Shown here piece by piece: positions 55,553-62,962 of a stretch of 64,000 nt of DNA (positions are counted from its first letter, which is position 1; the number at the start of each line of letters is the position of its first letter). This stretch comes from Dyadobacter pollutisoli (GTDB taxonomy: Bacteria; Bacteroidota; Bacteroidia; Cytophagales; Spirosomataceae). Position numbers and translations under genes: made by a program. The notes beneath the pieces are model-generated. The model saw nothing but the letters and a program-made list of their open reading frames with translations. It was not told where the DNA came from and did no database searches. The stretch covers positions 4,094,501 through 4,158,500 of the forward strand of contig NZ_CP112998.1 of NCBI RefSeq assembly GCF_026625565.1. Reading direction: 5' to 3'.

Positions 55553-56298
55553 AGTTTTTTATAAGCTATCATTCCTGAAAAATTGTACCATTTGAAAAAG
55601 ACTTCGCAGTCCGCGAAACCTGCTTCCTTCAACAGGAGCGTATTTTCAGATAACTTATATGGGATTAAAACGTTTTCAAGCGCCTCCCGCTTCTGCGAGA
55701 TCTCCATTTCACTGTAATGGTTGCGGCGTTTGTAATTGTAATAGTATTTGATAAAATCACGGTTGAAGACGCTGCTTTCTGCCAGCACCTTCTCCACCAG
55801 CAGCAGCACGCCGCCGGGGTTCAGACCATTGTAAATATTACGAAGCAACCTCTCCCGGTACAGCGGCCGTACAAATTGAAGTGTCAGGCACAAGATCACC
55901 ACGGACGCATTTTGGATCGGAAGCTCCTGATGCAGATCACCCGCTATCAGATCGTATGGACGGGCAAAACCGGCCTCTTTTAACTTCAAGTCGCATTTGT
56001 CCAGCATTTCCCGTGATTCGTCAATGCCAACGAACCGTATATCAGAGGACATCAGCTTGTCTACCTCGATGAGGGTCGTACCCGTAGAACAACCCAGATC
56101 ATAAACAAAGCTTCCTTCTTTAACGTGATCAGCCGCTATCTCGGCCAGCATTCGCTGAGTTTCGCCATAGAACGGCACTGATCTGCTTACCATGTCATCA
56201 AAAACATTTACCACTGTCGTCCCGAACTTGAAATCGGAAACTTTCATGATTTCATCCTTAAAAACCTGGTCCTGATTGGCATTTCCAACATTCTTCAT
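55549..56298 (-). CDS. CmoA-like SAM-dependent (carboxy-SAM synthase family) enzyme
   Basis: The 249-residue protein is a class I methyltransferase fold with SAM motif VYDLGCSTGTTL and FVGIDESREML. Its whole length follows CmoA: NVFDDMVSRSVPFYGE near the N-terminus, ILCLTLQFV, NGLNPGGVLLLVEK, and the CmoA-specific HYSEMEISQKREALENVL. CmoA converts SAM and prephenate to carboxy-SAM for tRNA wobble-uridine modification by CmoB. No CmoB gene is nearby. The gene is instead embedded among lipid enzymes and overlaps an ICMT-like methyltransferase gene, so a different acceptor is conceivable. The fold is certain; the exact activity is not. Confidence 0.83.
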   Translation of the reverse strand: MKNVGNANQDQVFKDEIMKVSDFKFGTTVVNVFDDMVSRSVPFYGETQRMLAEIAADHVKEGSFVYDLGCSTGTTLIEVDKLMSSDIRFVGIDESREMLDKCDLKLKEAGFARPYDLIAGDLHQELPIQNASVVILCLTLQFVRPLYRERLLRNIYNGLNPGGVLLLVEKVLAESSVFNRDFIKYYYNYKRRNHYSEMEISQKREALENVLIPYKLSENTLLLKEAGFADCEVFFKWYNFSGMIAYKKL

Positions 56299-56309
56299 AA
56301 GGTAATAGG

Positions 56310-56948
56310 TTAGATTGAGTGAGATTTGTCCGAGCGTTTTTCATTTGAGTCAAAGACCCTGTCCCAAATATCTGAACTAACTCCGTAACCTTTACTAGCA
56401 TCCGAATAATGATGTTGCATATGATGCTTCTTTAGTTTTTTCCAAAACGGGGATTTGAAATTGGCATGATGGAGCGCGTAATGGCTCATATCATAAAAAA
56501 GATAGCCAGTCATAAATCCCGAAAAGAATGCAGCAACATGATATTCTCCCATGAATAGTGTAAACAGAAAATAGAAACCGGTCGCCAGCGGAATACTTAC
56601 CGACGGCGGCATTACCAGCCTCTTGGCATCATTAGGATAATCATGATGCACCCCGTGGAAAATAAAATGAATACGTTCCATCATCTTTCCCTGCGGATTA
56701 AAATGAAAAACAAATCGGTGCATGAAATACTCTGTAAAGGTCCAGACAAACAGTCCGCCCAAAACAGTGAGAATAAAATCATACCAGGCGAGGCCCCCGG
56801 CGGCCAGTGATTTCCATGAAAAATAAATGATTACCGGAACGAAAATGAAGAGTGGAACACTAAAATGGACTTTGGAAAGCGATTCAAGAAAATTACTCTT
56901 AAACATTCTTGAAGATTCCGTTTCGTTGGAGACATAATTTTTAGCCAT
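56310..56948 (-). CDS. fatty-acid hydroxylase / sterol desaturase superfamily protein
   Basis: The 212-residue membrane protein has four helices and the di-iron histidine clusters of the FA2H/Scs7 type: HRFVFH, HGVHHDYP, HYALHH and HHMQHHYS. Enzymes of this group hydroxylate the acyl chain of ceramides or other lipids at C2. Many Bacteroidota make sphingolipids, sulfonolipids or hydroxylated amino-lipids, so one of these is the likely substrate. The gene ends 11 bases before the CmoA-like gene and starts one base after the stop of the DUF4833-like gene, indicating co-transcription. Confidence 0.88.
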   Translation of the reverse strand: MAKNYVSNETESSRMFKSNFLESLSKVHFSVPLFIFVPVIIYFSWKSLAAGGLAWYDFILTVLGGLFVWTFTEYFMHRFVFHFNPQGKMMERIHFIFHGVHHDYPNDAKRLVMPPSVSIPLATGFYFLFTLFMGEYHVAAFFSGFMTGYLFYDMSHYALHHANFKSPFWKKLKKHHMQHHYSDASKGYGVSSDIWDRVFDSNEKRSDKSHSI

Positions 56949-56949
56949 G

Positions 56950-57522
56950 TCACGACGGTTTAATACGTTGAATAATGGTTTTACCGGTGGCTGTTTCGGT
57001 ACCCTTCAGTTCTATGTATAGCACATTGGGCGACCAGAATGTCCCACCGTCGATCCGGATAAAAACCCGGGTAAGGATACATTCCTTTTTATCGATGCTG
57101 GCATAAACGTGATATTCATTCTTGCTGTCCCTGCGCAGATACAGGGGCATCTTGGAGTAAGCGACGGACCTGAGCTCATAACTTGCATTACCGGTTGCTT
57201 TGGAATTGATCCCATAAGCAAATTTCCGCTGCAGATAGTTGAGCTCCTTCCGGCCTCCTCCTTCCGGATAACGAATCCAGAACATATTAACAGGATTCTT
57301 CTCACTTAACCGGCCCTGCTGATCCAGATTAAGCTGATAACAAATTGTATTCGTATTCGGGTCACGCTGAATATAAAAAAGCAATCCGGGGACATTCTTC
57401 GGTACCGGGAATTCGTCTGGCTCTGCTACCGTCCCGCTCGACTTTTTGTCCGAAGAATAGCTACCTGAATACGAAACAAGCAATAGGCAAAGTGCCATTA
57501 ACATGCTGACTGCGTATTTCAT
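56950..57522 (-). CDS. exported DUF4833-like protein
   Basis: The 190-residue protein has a signal peptide (MKYAVSMLMALCLLLVSYSGSYS) and a beta-rich mature part starting FPVPKNVPGLLFYIQRDPNTNTICYQLN, with NPVNMFWIRYPEGGGRKELNYLQRKFAYGI and a C-terminal strand VLYIELKGTETATGKTIIQRIKPS. This resembles DUF4833, a Bacteroidota family of unknown function, as I recall it. Position immediately before the fatty-acid hydroxylase gene suggests a periplasmic role linked to lipid or envelope assembly. No catalytic motif is obvious. Confidence 0.72.
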   Translation of the reverse strand: MKYAVSMLMALCLLLVSYSGSYSSDKKSSGTVAEPDEFPVPKNVPGLLFYIQRDPNTNTICYQLNLDQQGRLSEKNPVNMFWIRYPEGGGRKELNYLQRKFAYGINSKATGNASYELRSVAYSKMPLYLRRDSKNEYHVYASIDKKECILTRVFIRIDGGTFWSPNVLYIELKGTETATGKTIIQRIKPS

Positions 57523-57537
57523 AACTGTTGTAAGCTT

Positions 57538-58446
57538 CTATAAATAAATTGCCTGGGCAATCACTTCTCTGTCACATTCACCATACCTGAGCACCTCCTC
57601 CACCATTTCGGCATCGCCTGAAAATGGCCCCGAAGACTGGATCTTCAATGTGGCCATGGCCGCACCAAACTCACCGGCTTCCTGTACTCCTGCTCCTGCT
57701 ACTTTTTTACTCAGGTACCCCGCCATATAGGTATCGCCACAACCCGTTGCATCTACCACAGCCGATGGCCTGTAAGCTGGTATCTGGAAAAAATGGTTGT
57801 CTTTGAAGATCAATGAACCTTTGCTGCCCAACGTAATAATGACTTCTTTCACGCCCAGGCCGGCCAGGTACTGTGCGCCTTCGCGTACATCGCTGGTGCC
57901 TGTTACCACTTCCATTTCAAATTCATTGGCTTTGAGAATGGAAACATGCGCCAATGCTTCTTTCTTATCAGCCCAGTCTTTGTACAACACCTTTTTGTCC
58001 TTCACATACCTCAGGTATCCCTGAATATCCAGTGAAACGATTCCTTTGGAAGCGAGTGATTTCACTAGATCGACCGTGATATCGTCGGAAAGCAATGGTC
58101 CCAGGTGAAAAATTTTGGCGTCGATCGCAGGCATCTGCGCTACCGTGAATGGTGCAGCCTTATGCAGCACATTCTGCTCGCGATGGTCCTGATTGGCACT
58201 GTAAATATTTTCGAAGTAAACGGTATAAGGGCTGTTCTGAGAAAAAACCTCTATTTTTTCATCCCGCAAACCGGCCACAATGTGGCTTTCCTCCTCAGCC
58301 AATGCGGTAACCAGCATATATTTTAAATCAAACTGCCGGAGTGCCTTGGAAAAATAAAACGAGGTACCGCCGGGCATGTATTTGACAGATTGGGCCGTAA
58401 CTACCTTATCCAGTGTAATATGCCCTATGGTACAAATGTCGTACAT
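57538..58446 (-). CDS. PfkB-family carbohydrate/nucleoside kinase
   Basis: The 302-residue protein has the PfkB fold: MYDICTIGHITLDKVV and MPGGTSFYFSKALRQF in the substrate half, and the second PfkB signature VVDATGCGDTYMAGYL containing the anion hole GCGD and the catalytic Asp. It transfers phosphate from ATP to a hydroxyl of a sugar, nucleoside or polyol. Substrate is not deducible. In the context of a nucleotidyltransferase and CDP-alcohol phosphotransferase it could phosphorylate a polyol head group. It lies 57 bases after the HAD gene and 15 before the DUF4833-like gene. Confidence 0.88.
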   Translation of the reverse strand: MYDICTIGHITLDKVVTAQSVKYMPGGTSFYFSKALRQFDLKYMLVTALAEEESHIVAGLRDEKIEVFSQNSPYTVYFENIYSANQDHREQNVLHKAAPFTVAQMPAIDAKIFHLGPLLSDDITVDLVKSLASKGIVSLDIQGYLRYVKDKKVLYKDWADKKEALAHVSILKANEFEMEVVTGTSDVREGAQYLAGLGVKEVIITLGSKGSLIFKDNHFFQIPAYRPSAVVDATGCGDTYMAGYLSKKVAGAGVQEAGEFGAAMATLKIQSSGPFSGDAEMVEEVLRYGECDREVIAQAIYL

Positions 58447-58503
58447 GGTAATTTTTTAATTTAATTTCGTCACTGTGCTTCTTGCCATGACAAAAGTTGA
58501 CAA

Positions 58504-59217
58504 CTAATCCAGACTTCTTATTGCTTCCGGTGTCTGGTCAAAATCGGTGATCTCAACGTCTGCAACCGAAATTTTCTGCTCGTGGTCAGCGGCATCCTCC
58601 CAGCCTTTCACATTGAGCCATAATGCCTTGCAGCCCAATTCTTTTGCAGGAATGATGTCCTTGGAATATGAATCCCCGATCACCACGCATTCGTCAGGAA
58701 GAAAGCCGAGCGAATCAATTCCCAGCTGGTAAATTTGCGGATCGGGCTTCCGGACGCCGACCACAGCAGATTCGACCACAGCCTGAAAGTAATGGGCAAT
58801 GCCAAAATCCTTCAAAACGTTCTGAATGTTTCCATAAAAATTGGAAACCATCACGAGAGGGTAGTTTTGCGAAAGTTTTGCTAAAACCGGCGCAGCTTTT
58901 TCAACAGTAGTGCGTGCAAAAAGGTTACATTCAGTCGCAATTGCTTCAATCGCCTCGTCATTTACCTGGTGTCCGTTTTCCTTCAAAAAAGCAAACTGCT
59001 GCTCTACTTTCAGGAACAAAACATCATAGAAAACATGATGTGGCTCAATGATCGGTTTGATGGCTAATGCCCGCTCTCCGAATTTATATGCATTTGCGAA
59101 TGCATCCCTGTCCACATTTACCTGATTATTCTGGTAGCTTTCCCACAAAACATTGGCCCAATGCAGGCCGTTGGTATCTATCGTACCACCGTAATCAAGT
59201 AAAATTCCTTTAATCAT
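58504..59217 (-). CDS. HAD-superfamily hydrolase
   Basis: The ATG at 59217 (MIKGILLDYGGTIDTNG) is chosen; the longer frame adds an implausible MSDGRQPT stretch encoded by a repeat. The protein is 237 residues, HAD subfamily I with a helical cap. Motif I is DYGGT, so the position two after the nucleophile Asp is Gly rather than the usual Asp of phosphatases, as in some HAD members. Motif II is MVSN, motif III the Lys in VRKPDPQIY and motif IV GDSYSKDI. It could remove phosphate from a sugar or polyol phosphate. The start lies next to a large inverted repeat. Confidence 0.87.
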   Translation of the reverse strand: MIKGILLDYGGTIDTNGLHWANVLWESYQNNQVNVDRDAFANAYKFGERALAIKPIIEPHHVFYDVLFLKVEQQFAFLKENGHQVNDEAIEAIATECNLFARTTVEKAAPVLAKLSQNYPLVMVSNFYGNIQNVLKDFGIAHYFQAVVESAVVGVRKPDPQIYQLGIDSLGFLPDECVVIGDSYSKDIIPAKELGCKALWLNVKGWEDAADHEQKISVADVEITDFDQTPEAIRSLD

Positions 59218-59222
59218 TTGTA

Positions 59223-59315
59223 CTTCGGCTGTCGGCTGTCGGCCGTCAGACATTTATCGAGTTTCTAAAAAAATCCTAATTCATATATTACTGATCTGAC
59301 AGCCGACCGCCGAAG
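59223..59315. repeat. GC-rich inverted repeat filling the flippase-HAD intergenic gap
   Basis: Arm one (59223-59250) has TTCGGCTGTCGGCTGTC and GGCCGTCAGA. Arm two (59295-59315) is largely its reverse complement. About 44 AT-rich bases with a run of seven A separate them. The structure almost exactly fills the gap between the flippase stop and the HAD start, and internal GTCGGCT units are repeated. On the minus strand a T-run lies in the loop, not after the stem, so it is not a standard terminator. Confidence 0.65.
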
Positions 59316-59316
59316 C

Positions 59317-60327
59317 CTACTGCAAAACCACTTCTTCCTCCACTTTCACCTTCTTGCTCATCAACGCCAGACCAATGATGATCCACACTATCTCCCTTAT
59401 CCTGAGCACTACTCCTATGAAAATTCCCTGGGCAGCCGGTAATCCTACACTTCTCAAAGCCAGCGCAAGTCCTCCCTCGCGGGTACCCAGCTGCATTGGA
59501 AAAAAGAAGATCAGGTTGGCAAATAATGACGAACCTGAACTAACGATCAGCGATTGCGACAAGCTCATTTCCATCCCGATAGCGTGTGCTGTAAAGTAAA
59601 TTTCCAAACAGCCAATTACCCGTGCTACAAATTCGTAGAACAGGGAAGCGTAAAAAACATTTCTGCGCTCGGCGTACAGTACCCGTATCTGCTCGTCTAC
59701 CTCGTATAGGTTTTCAGCATTCTTCAATGCAAATTCCCGTGCTCTGGTTTTGATAAAAGGTACTTTTTCAAGCAAACGGAAGGTACTTACCGTAAAACCC
59801 TTTTTATACACATTAATAAACCAGTACCCAAGCACCAGGCCCGTGATCAGCAGTACTCCGCAACCAGCCAGCATTACATTGCTCAGCGGAACCACCGCTA
59901 CGATCAGTAAAATAGATGCCAGCCAGAACAATACATGCGAAAACATGTGCATTAAACTGTAAAGCAGCACCGACGACGTTGCTTTTTGTATCCCTAGCGC
60001 AGGTTTCAGTTCCAGTATCCGGTAAGGTTCCCCGCCCAGCGCCACAAACGGCGTAATGTAATTGATCGCATAACCCGAAATGGTAAGCCTCAACACCGCC
60101 CAGAACGACAGGTTGCTTTCGGGTAACCCGGGCTCGCGAATGATAGCGCGGAAAGCAAATGCATTCAGTATATAAATTAAAAGCCAGCTGCCAATCACCG
60201 GAACAAACCAAATACCAGTCCTTCGAACGTTATCCCAAATCACGATCAGCCCCGTGCCATAAATCATATAGCCCAGTGAAATGATGCCAATCGCCATGAA
60301 AAGGGCTTTATACGCTTTGGTACCCAT
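59317..60327 (-). CDS. LPG-synthase-TM / AglD-like flippase-type membrane protein
   Basis: The 336-residue protein has eight to nine membrane helices and the two motifs of the lysylphosphatidylglycerol-synthase membrane family (UPF0104): YAINYITPFVALGGEPYRIL (about 94-113) and FFFPMQLGTREGGLALALRSVG (about 281-302). There is no soluble synthase domain, so it is like the flippase half of MprF. Its first 20 bases overlap the end of the CDP-alcohol phosphatidyltransferase gene, so the two are translationally coupled. A role in moving or handling the lipid made by that enzyme is a natural inference. Confidence 0.87.
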   Translation of the reverse strand: MGTKAYKALFMAIGIISLGYMIYGTGLIVIWDNVRRTGIWFVPVIGSWLLIYILNAFAFRAIIREPGLPESNLSFWAVLRLTISGYAINYITPFVALGGEPYRILELKPALGIQKATSSVLLYSLMHMFSHVLFWLASILLIVAVVPLSNVMLAGCGVLLITGLVLGYWFINVYKKGFTVSTFRLLEKVPFIKTRAREFALKNAENLYEVDEQIRVLYAERRNVFYASLFYEFVARVIGCLEIYFTAHAIGMEMSLSQSLIVSSGSSLFANLIFFFPMQLGTREGGLALALRSVGLPAAQGIFIGVVLRIREIVWIIIGLALMSKKVKVEEEVVLQ

Positions 60328-61282
60328 TCGTTTTCTCAGTTGAAATCTGCTGATAAAAATAACGGCTCACTTTTTCCTGGTTCACGATCATATACACGAG
60401 GATCGGGTTGAGGACGAACATATCAAAGAAAAAATAGATCCACGACTGGTCCAGAAACAGCCACAGGAACAGAAAAAGCACCCGCGTATTGAACTGTACA
60501 ATGTTGGTATACTTCATCAGCGGCTTGTTTTGAGCCCGGAAATCCGTTACCAATGTCTGCGGTAATCCATTCTTATATTTTCCCCTCACCAAGGCCAGCA
60601 ACTTTTGCAGATTGGGTGAAAAGCTCTCCTGTAACTTGGTATAGTTCAGATAAGTACGGGCAATGAATTTCATTCCGAAATCCTTCGACCAGCTCAGGCT
60701 GTCATACTCTTTTTGCAGCTCCGCGCTATTGTCAAGTTCGCTGCCTGATGTTCCTTTAATAAAGAACAAATGCACATTGCGGTAATAATCTGCCATAGCC
60801 GATTGTACCACGTGCGATGCGCCGGCCAGCACACCCGGTACCCATATCCATGCACTCCATCCTTCGTTCTGACTTCTCAAACAGATCGCAATGTGGATCG
60901 CGATGAACCAGAAATCCCCGGCCGCTCCGTCCAGTATCCTGCCCAGCCTGCTTTTATCATTCGTCATCCTGGCCAGCTGCCCGTCGGCGCTATCCAGCGA
61001 ATTGGCAAAAACCAGCAAAAGCATCCCGATCACATTGATCCACAACTCCTGGTAATAGAACAAAATACCCGCCCCTACGCCAAAAAATATGCTGATAATG
61101 GTTACCGGGTTAGGCCGCAAACCGATTTTAGCGCAAAACAAGGCAATCTGATAGCCAATCGGGCGATAAAACCAAATGTCGATCTGCTCTTCCGTATCAT
61201 TGGATTTGAGCGAATTTTCGAATGCGGAAACCTCTTTTTCAGCTTCCTTTTTTACTGTATTTCCAGTGCTGGTTGTGTCCAT
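60308..61282 (-). CDS. CDP-alcohol phosphatidyltransferase family protein
   Basis: The ATG at 61282 (MDTTSTGNTVKKEAEKE) is preferred over the longer frame; it overlaps the ATP-grasp stop by one base (TAATG). The 324-residue membrane protein carries the full signature D-x2-D-G-x2-A-R-x8-G-x3-D-x3-D in SADGQLARMTNDKSRLG and RILDGAAGDFW, so it should be active. The family transfers a phospho-alcohol between a CDP-activated partner and a hydroxyl, as in phosphatidylinositol, phosphatidylglycerol and phosphoinositol-phosphate synthesis. A gene for a sugar-nucleotidyltransferase-like protein is two genes upstream and might make the CDP-linked donor. Confidence 0.9.
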   Translation of the reverse strand: MDTTSTGNTVKKEAEKEVSAFENSLKSNDTEEQIDIWFYRPIGYQIALFCAKIGLRPNPVTIISIFFGVGAGILFYYQELWINVIGMLLLVFANSLDSADGQLARMTNDKSRLGRILDGAAGDFWFIAIHIAICLRSQNEGWSAWIWVPGVLAGASHVVQSAMADYYRNVHLFFIKGTSGSELDNSAELQKEYDSLSWSKDFGMKFIARTYLNYTKLQESFSPNLQKLLALVRGKYKNGLPQTLVTDFRAQNKPLMKYTNIVQFNTRVLFLFLWLFLDQSWIYFFFDMFVLNPILVYMIVNQEKVSRYFYQQISTEKTNGYQSV

Positions 61283-62151
61283 TAATTGGGGTTTGTAAAT
61301 TTCTGATATAGCATGCTTGCAATGTGGCCGGCTGCCTGATCCCGGCAAGGCGCGAAACTCGGCCAGTCGTTCAGGTCGATGATACGGAATTGGCCGTCTT
61401 TGCCAACAATCGCATCCCCACCGTAAATTTCAATTCCTACCACACCTGCCGCTTCTGTCGCCACATCTTTCAATTTCAACGCGTCAAACGGGTAATAAAC
61501 CGAGTCACCATTGATGTCCTGGTACTCCGAATACTTGTGATGGTTGTTATCATAGGGATAAAACCAAAAGAAAAACTCAGTACCACGCACCCCGTAAAAC
61601 TTCACGAGGTCCCCGATCAGGTGTTTGGAAATCACCGCGTCAGGAATGTCACGTAATGCGTATTCTCTCAATATCTCCTTTGCTTCCGCCTTGGAAACCG
61701 CGAAGGAAACGTCTTCTTTATGGATCGCATGAAAATCTCCCCGCTTGATCCAGTAACCTTTCCCTGTTATTTTATCAAAAACTTCGTCATCCTGATAGCT
61801 GGTCGGTACAATGTAACTTTCCGCTACCGGGATATTATTCAGGTTCAATGCATTGGTAAGGTTCGTCCTGAAACAGTTTTCAATGCCAAATGCGGAGTTC
61901 AAAACCTGTGTCCCATTCTTTTCCAAAACCTGCAACTTGCTCACTACTTCCTTTTGACGGGCCATGGTGAACACTTTTTTCGGCGCTACATGCTCCATCG
62001 CCAAAAATTCATCCTCGCAGCAAATGATGACCTTACATCCTAGTTTTTCAAGCTCTTTTGCTGTCAGAGAAAAAATCGCATCATCATTACCAATGTGGTT
62101 AGGCGAAAACTTTTTATTACGGTGAACGCCCAGTATTTCTAATTCATTCAT
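61282..62151 (-). CDS. ATP-grasp family ligase
   Basis: The 289-residue cytoplasmic protein has an ATP-grasp layout: pre-ATP-grasp Rossmann part (HIGNDDAIFSLTAKELEKLGCKVIIC), ATP-binding strand GYWIKRGDFHAI, lid residues ISKHLIGDLVKFYGVRG, and the Mg2+-binding end GGDAIVGKDGQFRIIDLNDWPSFAPCRDQAA, where Asp and Asn of IDLND sit at the usual metal positions. ATP-grasp enzymes join a carboxylate to an amine or thiol through an acyl phosphate. Coupling by a one-base overlap to the CDP-alcohol phosphatidyltransferase gene suggests it modifies the same small molecule or lipid head group. Not matched to a named family. Confidence 0.82.
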   Translation of the reverse strand: MNELEILGVHRNKKFSPNHIGNDDAIFSLTAKELEKLGCKVIICCEDEFLAMEHVAPKKVFTMARQKEVVSKLQVLEKNGTQVLNSAFGIENCFRTNLTNALNLNNIPVAESYIVPTSYQDDEVFDKITGKGYWIKRGDFHAIHKEDVSFAVSKAEAKEILREYALRDIPDAVISKHLIGDLVKFYGVRGTEFFFWFYPYDNNHHKYSEYQDINGDSVYYPFDALKLKDVATEAAGVVGIEIYGGDAIVGKDGQFRIIDLNDWPSFAPCRDQAAGHIASMLYQKFTNPN

Positions 62152-62203
62152 GTACGCTGACGACCGGCAATACGCTCCGGTCTTTAATAATAATTAGTGT
62201 CAA

Positions 62204-62935
62204 TTAGTTGGTTATCATTTCCAAAGCCGCATTCTCAGGTCTCAAAAACAGTTCGGCAGTGCGGATATCGCTCACATGGTCCACATCCACAATTTTAGAA
62301 AATGGATATGCCCGGAGCTTTACGCCATTTACCAATAACTGGCGCTGGAAATTCCGCATTCTGCTCAATCCGTCCTCTACGGCCCGGTTTACATTCTCAA
62401 TGGCTTTTTTCCGCAAACAGTAAATTCCGCCCGAAACGAACGGAGTATGCGTGCTGTTGTCGTCGGTAAAAGCCGTGATCAGGTTGTCTTCATCCACGGT
62501 CACGAACAATGGGCTTTCGTCATCAATGAATGACGTAACGGCCATTTGGCCTTCCATTTGCTGGTTTTGTTCAAACTTGGTAATGAACGCGCTGAATTCT
62601 TCCTCTTTGAAAACGGTATCCGTGGTAGTCAGGCAAACTGAATCCAGGTCAGGATCTGTCTTCAAAAGTTCGTAAACACTATGCAATGAACTCGGCGTGG
62701 ATTTTTTGATAATGTCAATCGGCATGGTCTGGCTAAGCTCGGACAAATGTCCTTCCAAACTGGCTGAATCTTCATTGATGATGATCTTGATCCTTTCTGC
62801 ATTATTGCGCATAAAAATCCCGATCAGCCTGTCTATCAGCATTTCTCCGTAAAGGCTTACCATTGGCTTGGGAAGTTTGAAACCTTCCTTTGCCAATCTG
62901 GAACCCTCTCCTGCCGCTATGATTGCATAATTCAT
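62204..62935 (-). CDS. NTP_transferase-like sugar/polyol-phosphate nucleotidyltransferase
   Basis: The 243-residue protein starts MNYAIIAAGEGSRLAKEGFKLPKPMVSLYGE, the classic nucleotide-binding G-x-G-x-R and KPM signature of nucleotidyltransferases that make NDP-sugars or CDP-polyols. A metal-binding Asp is likely in CLTTTDTVF (TTD), and DVDHVSDI near the end provides the second. It would convert a sugar- or polyol-phosphate to an NDP derivative. As first complete gene of the lipid-type group, two genes ahead of the CDP-alcohol enzyme gene, a CDP-alcohol product is plausible. The substrate is unproven. Confidence 0.87.
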   Translation of the reverse strand: MNYAIIAAGEGSRLAKEGFKLPKPMVSLYGEMLIDRLIGIFMRNNAERIKIIINEDSASLEGHLSELSQTMPIDIIKKSTPSSLHSVYELLKTDPDLDSVCLTTTDTVFKEEEFSAFITKFEQNQQMEGQMAVTSFIDDESPLFVTVDEDNLITAFTDDNSTHTPFVSGGIYCLRKKAIENVNRAVEDGLSRMRNFQRQLLVNGVKLRAYPFSKIVDVDHVSDIRTAELFLRPENAALEMITN

Positions 62936-62962
62936 ATATAATTGGTGTTTTTAACTTCTGTC

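Noticed and set aside
59218..59253. N-terminal extension of the HAD protein (MSDGRQPT...)
   Set aside because: It is encoded by the GC-rich inverted repeat and precedes the normal HAD start MIKGILLDYGGT.
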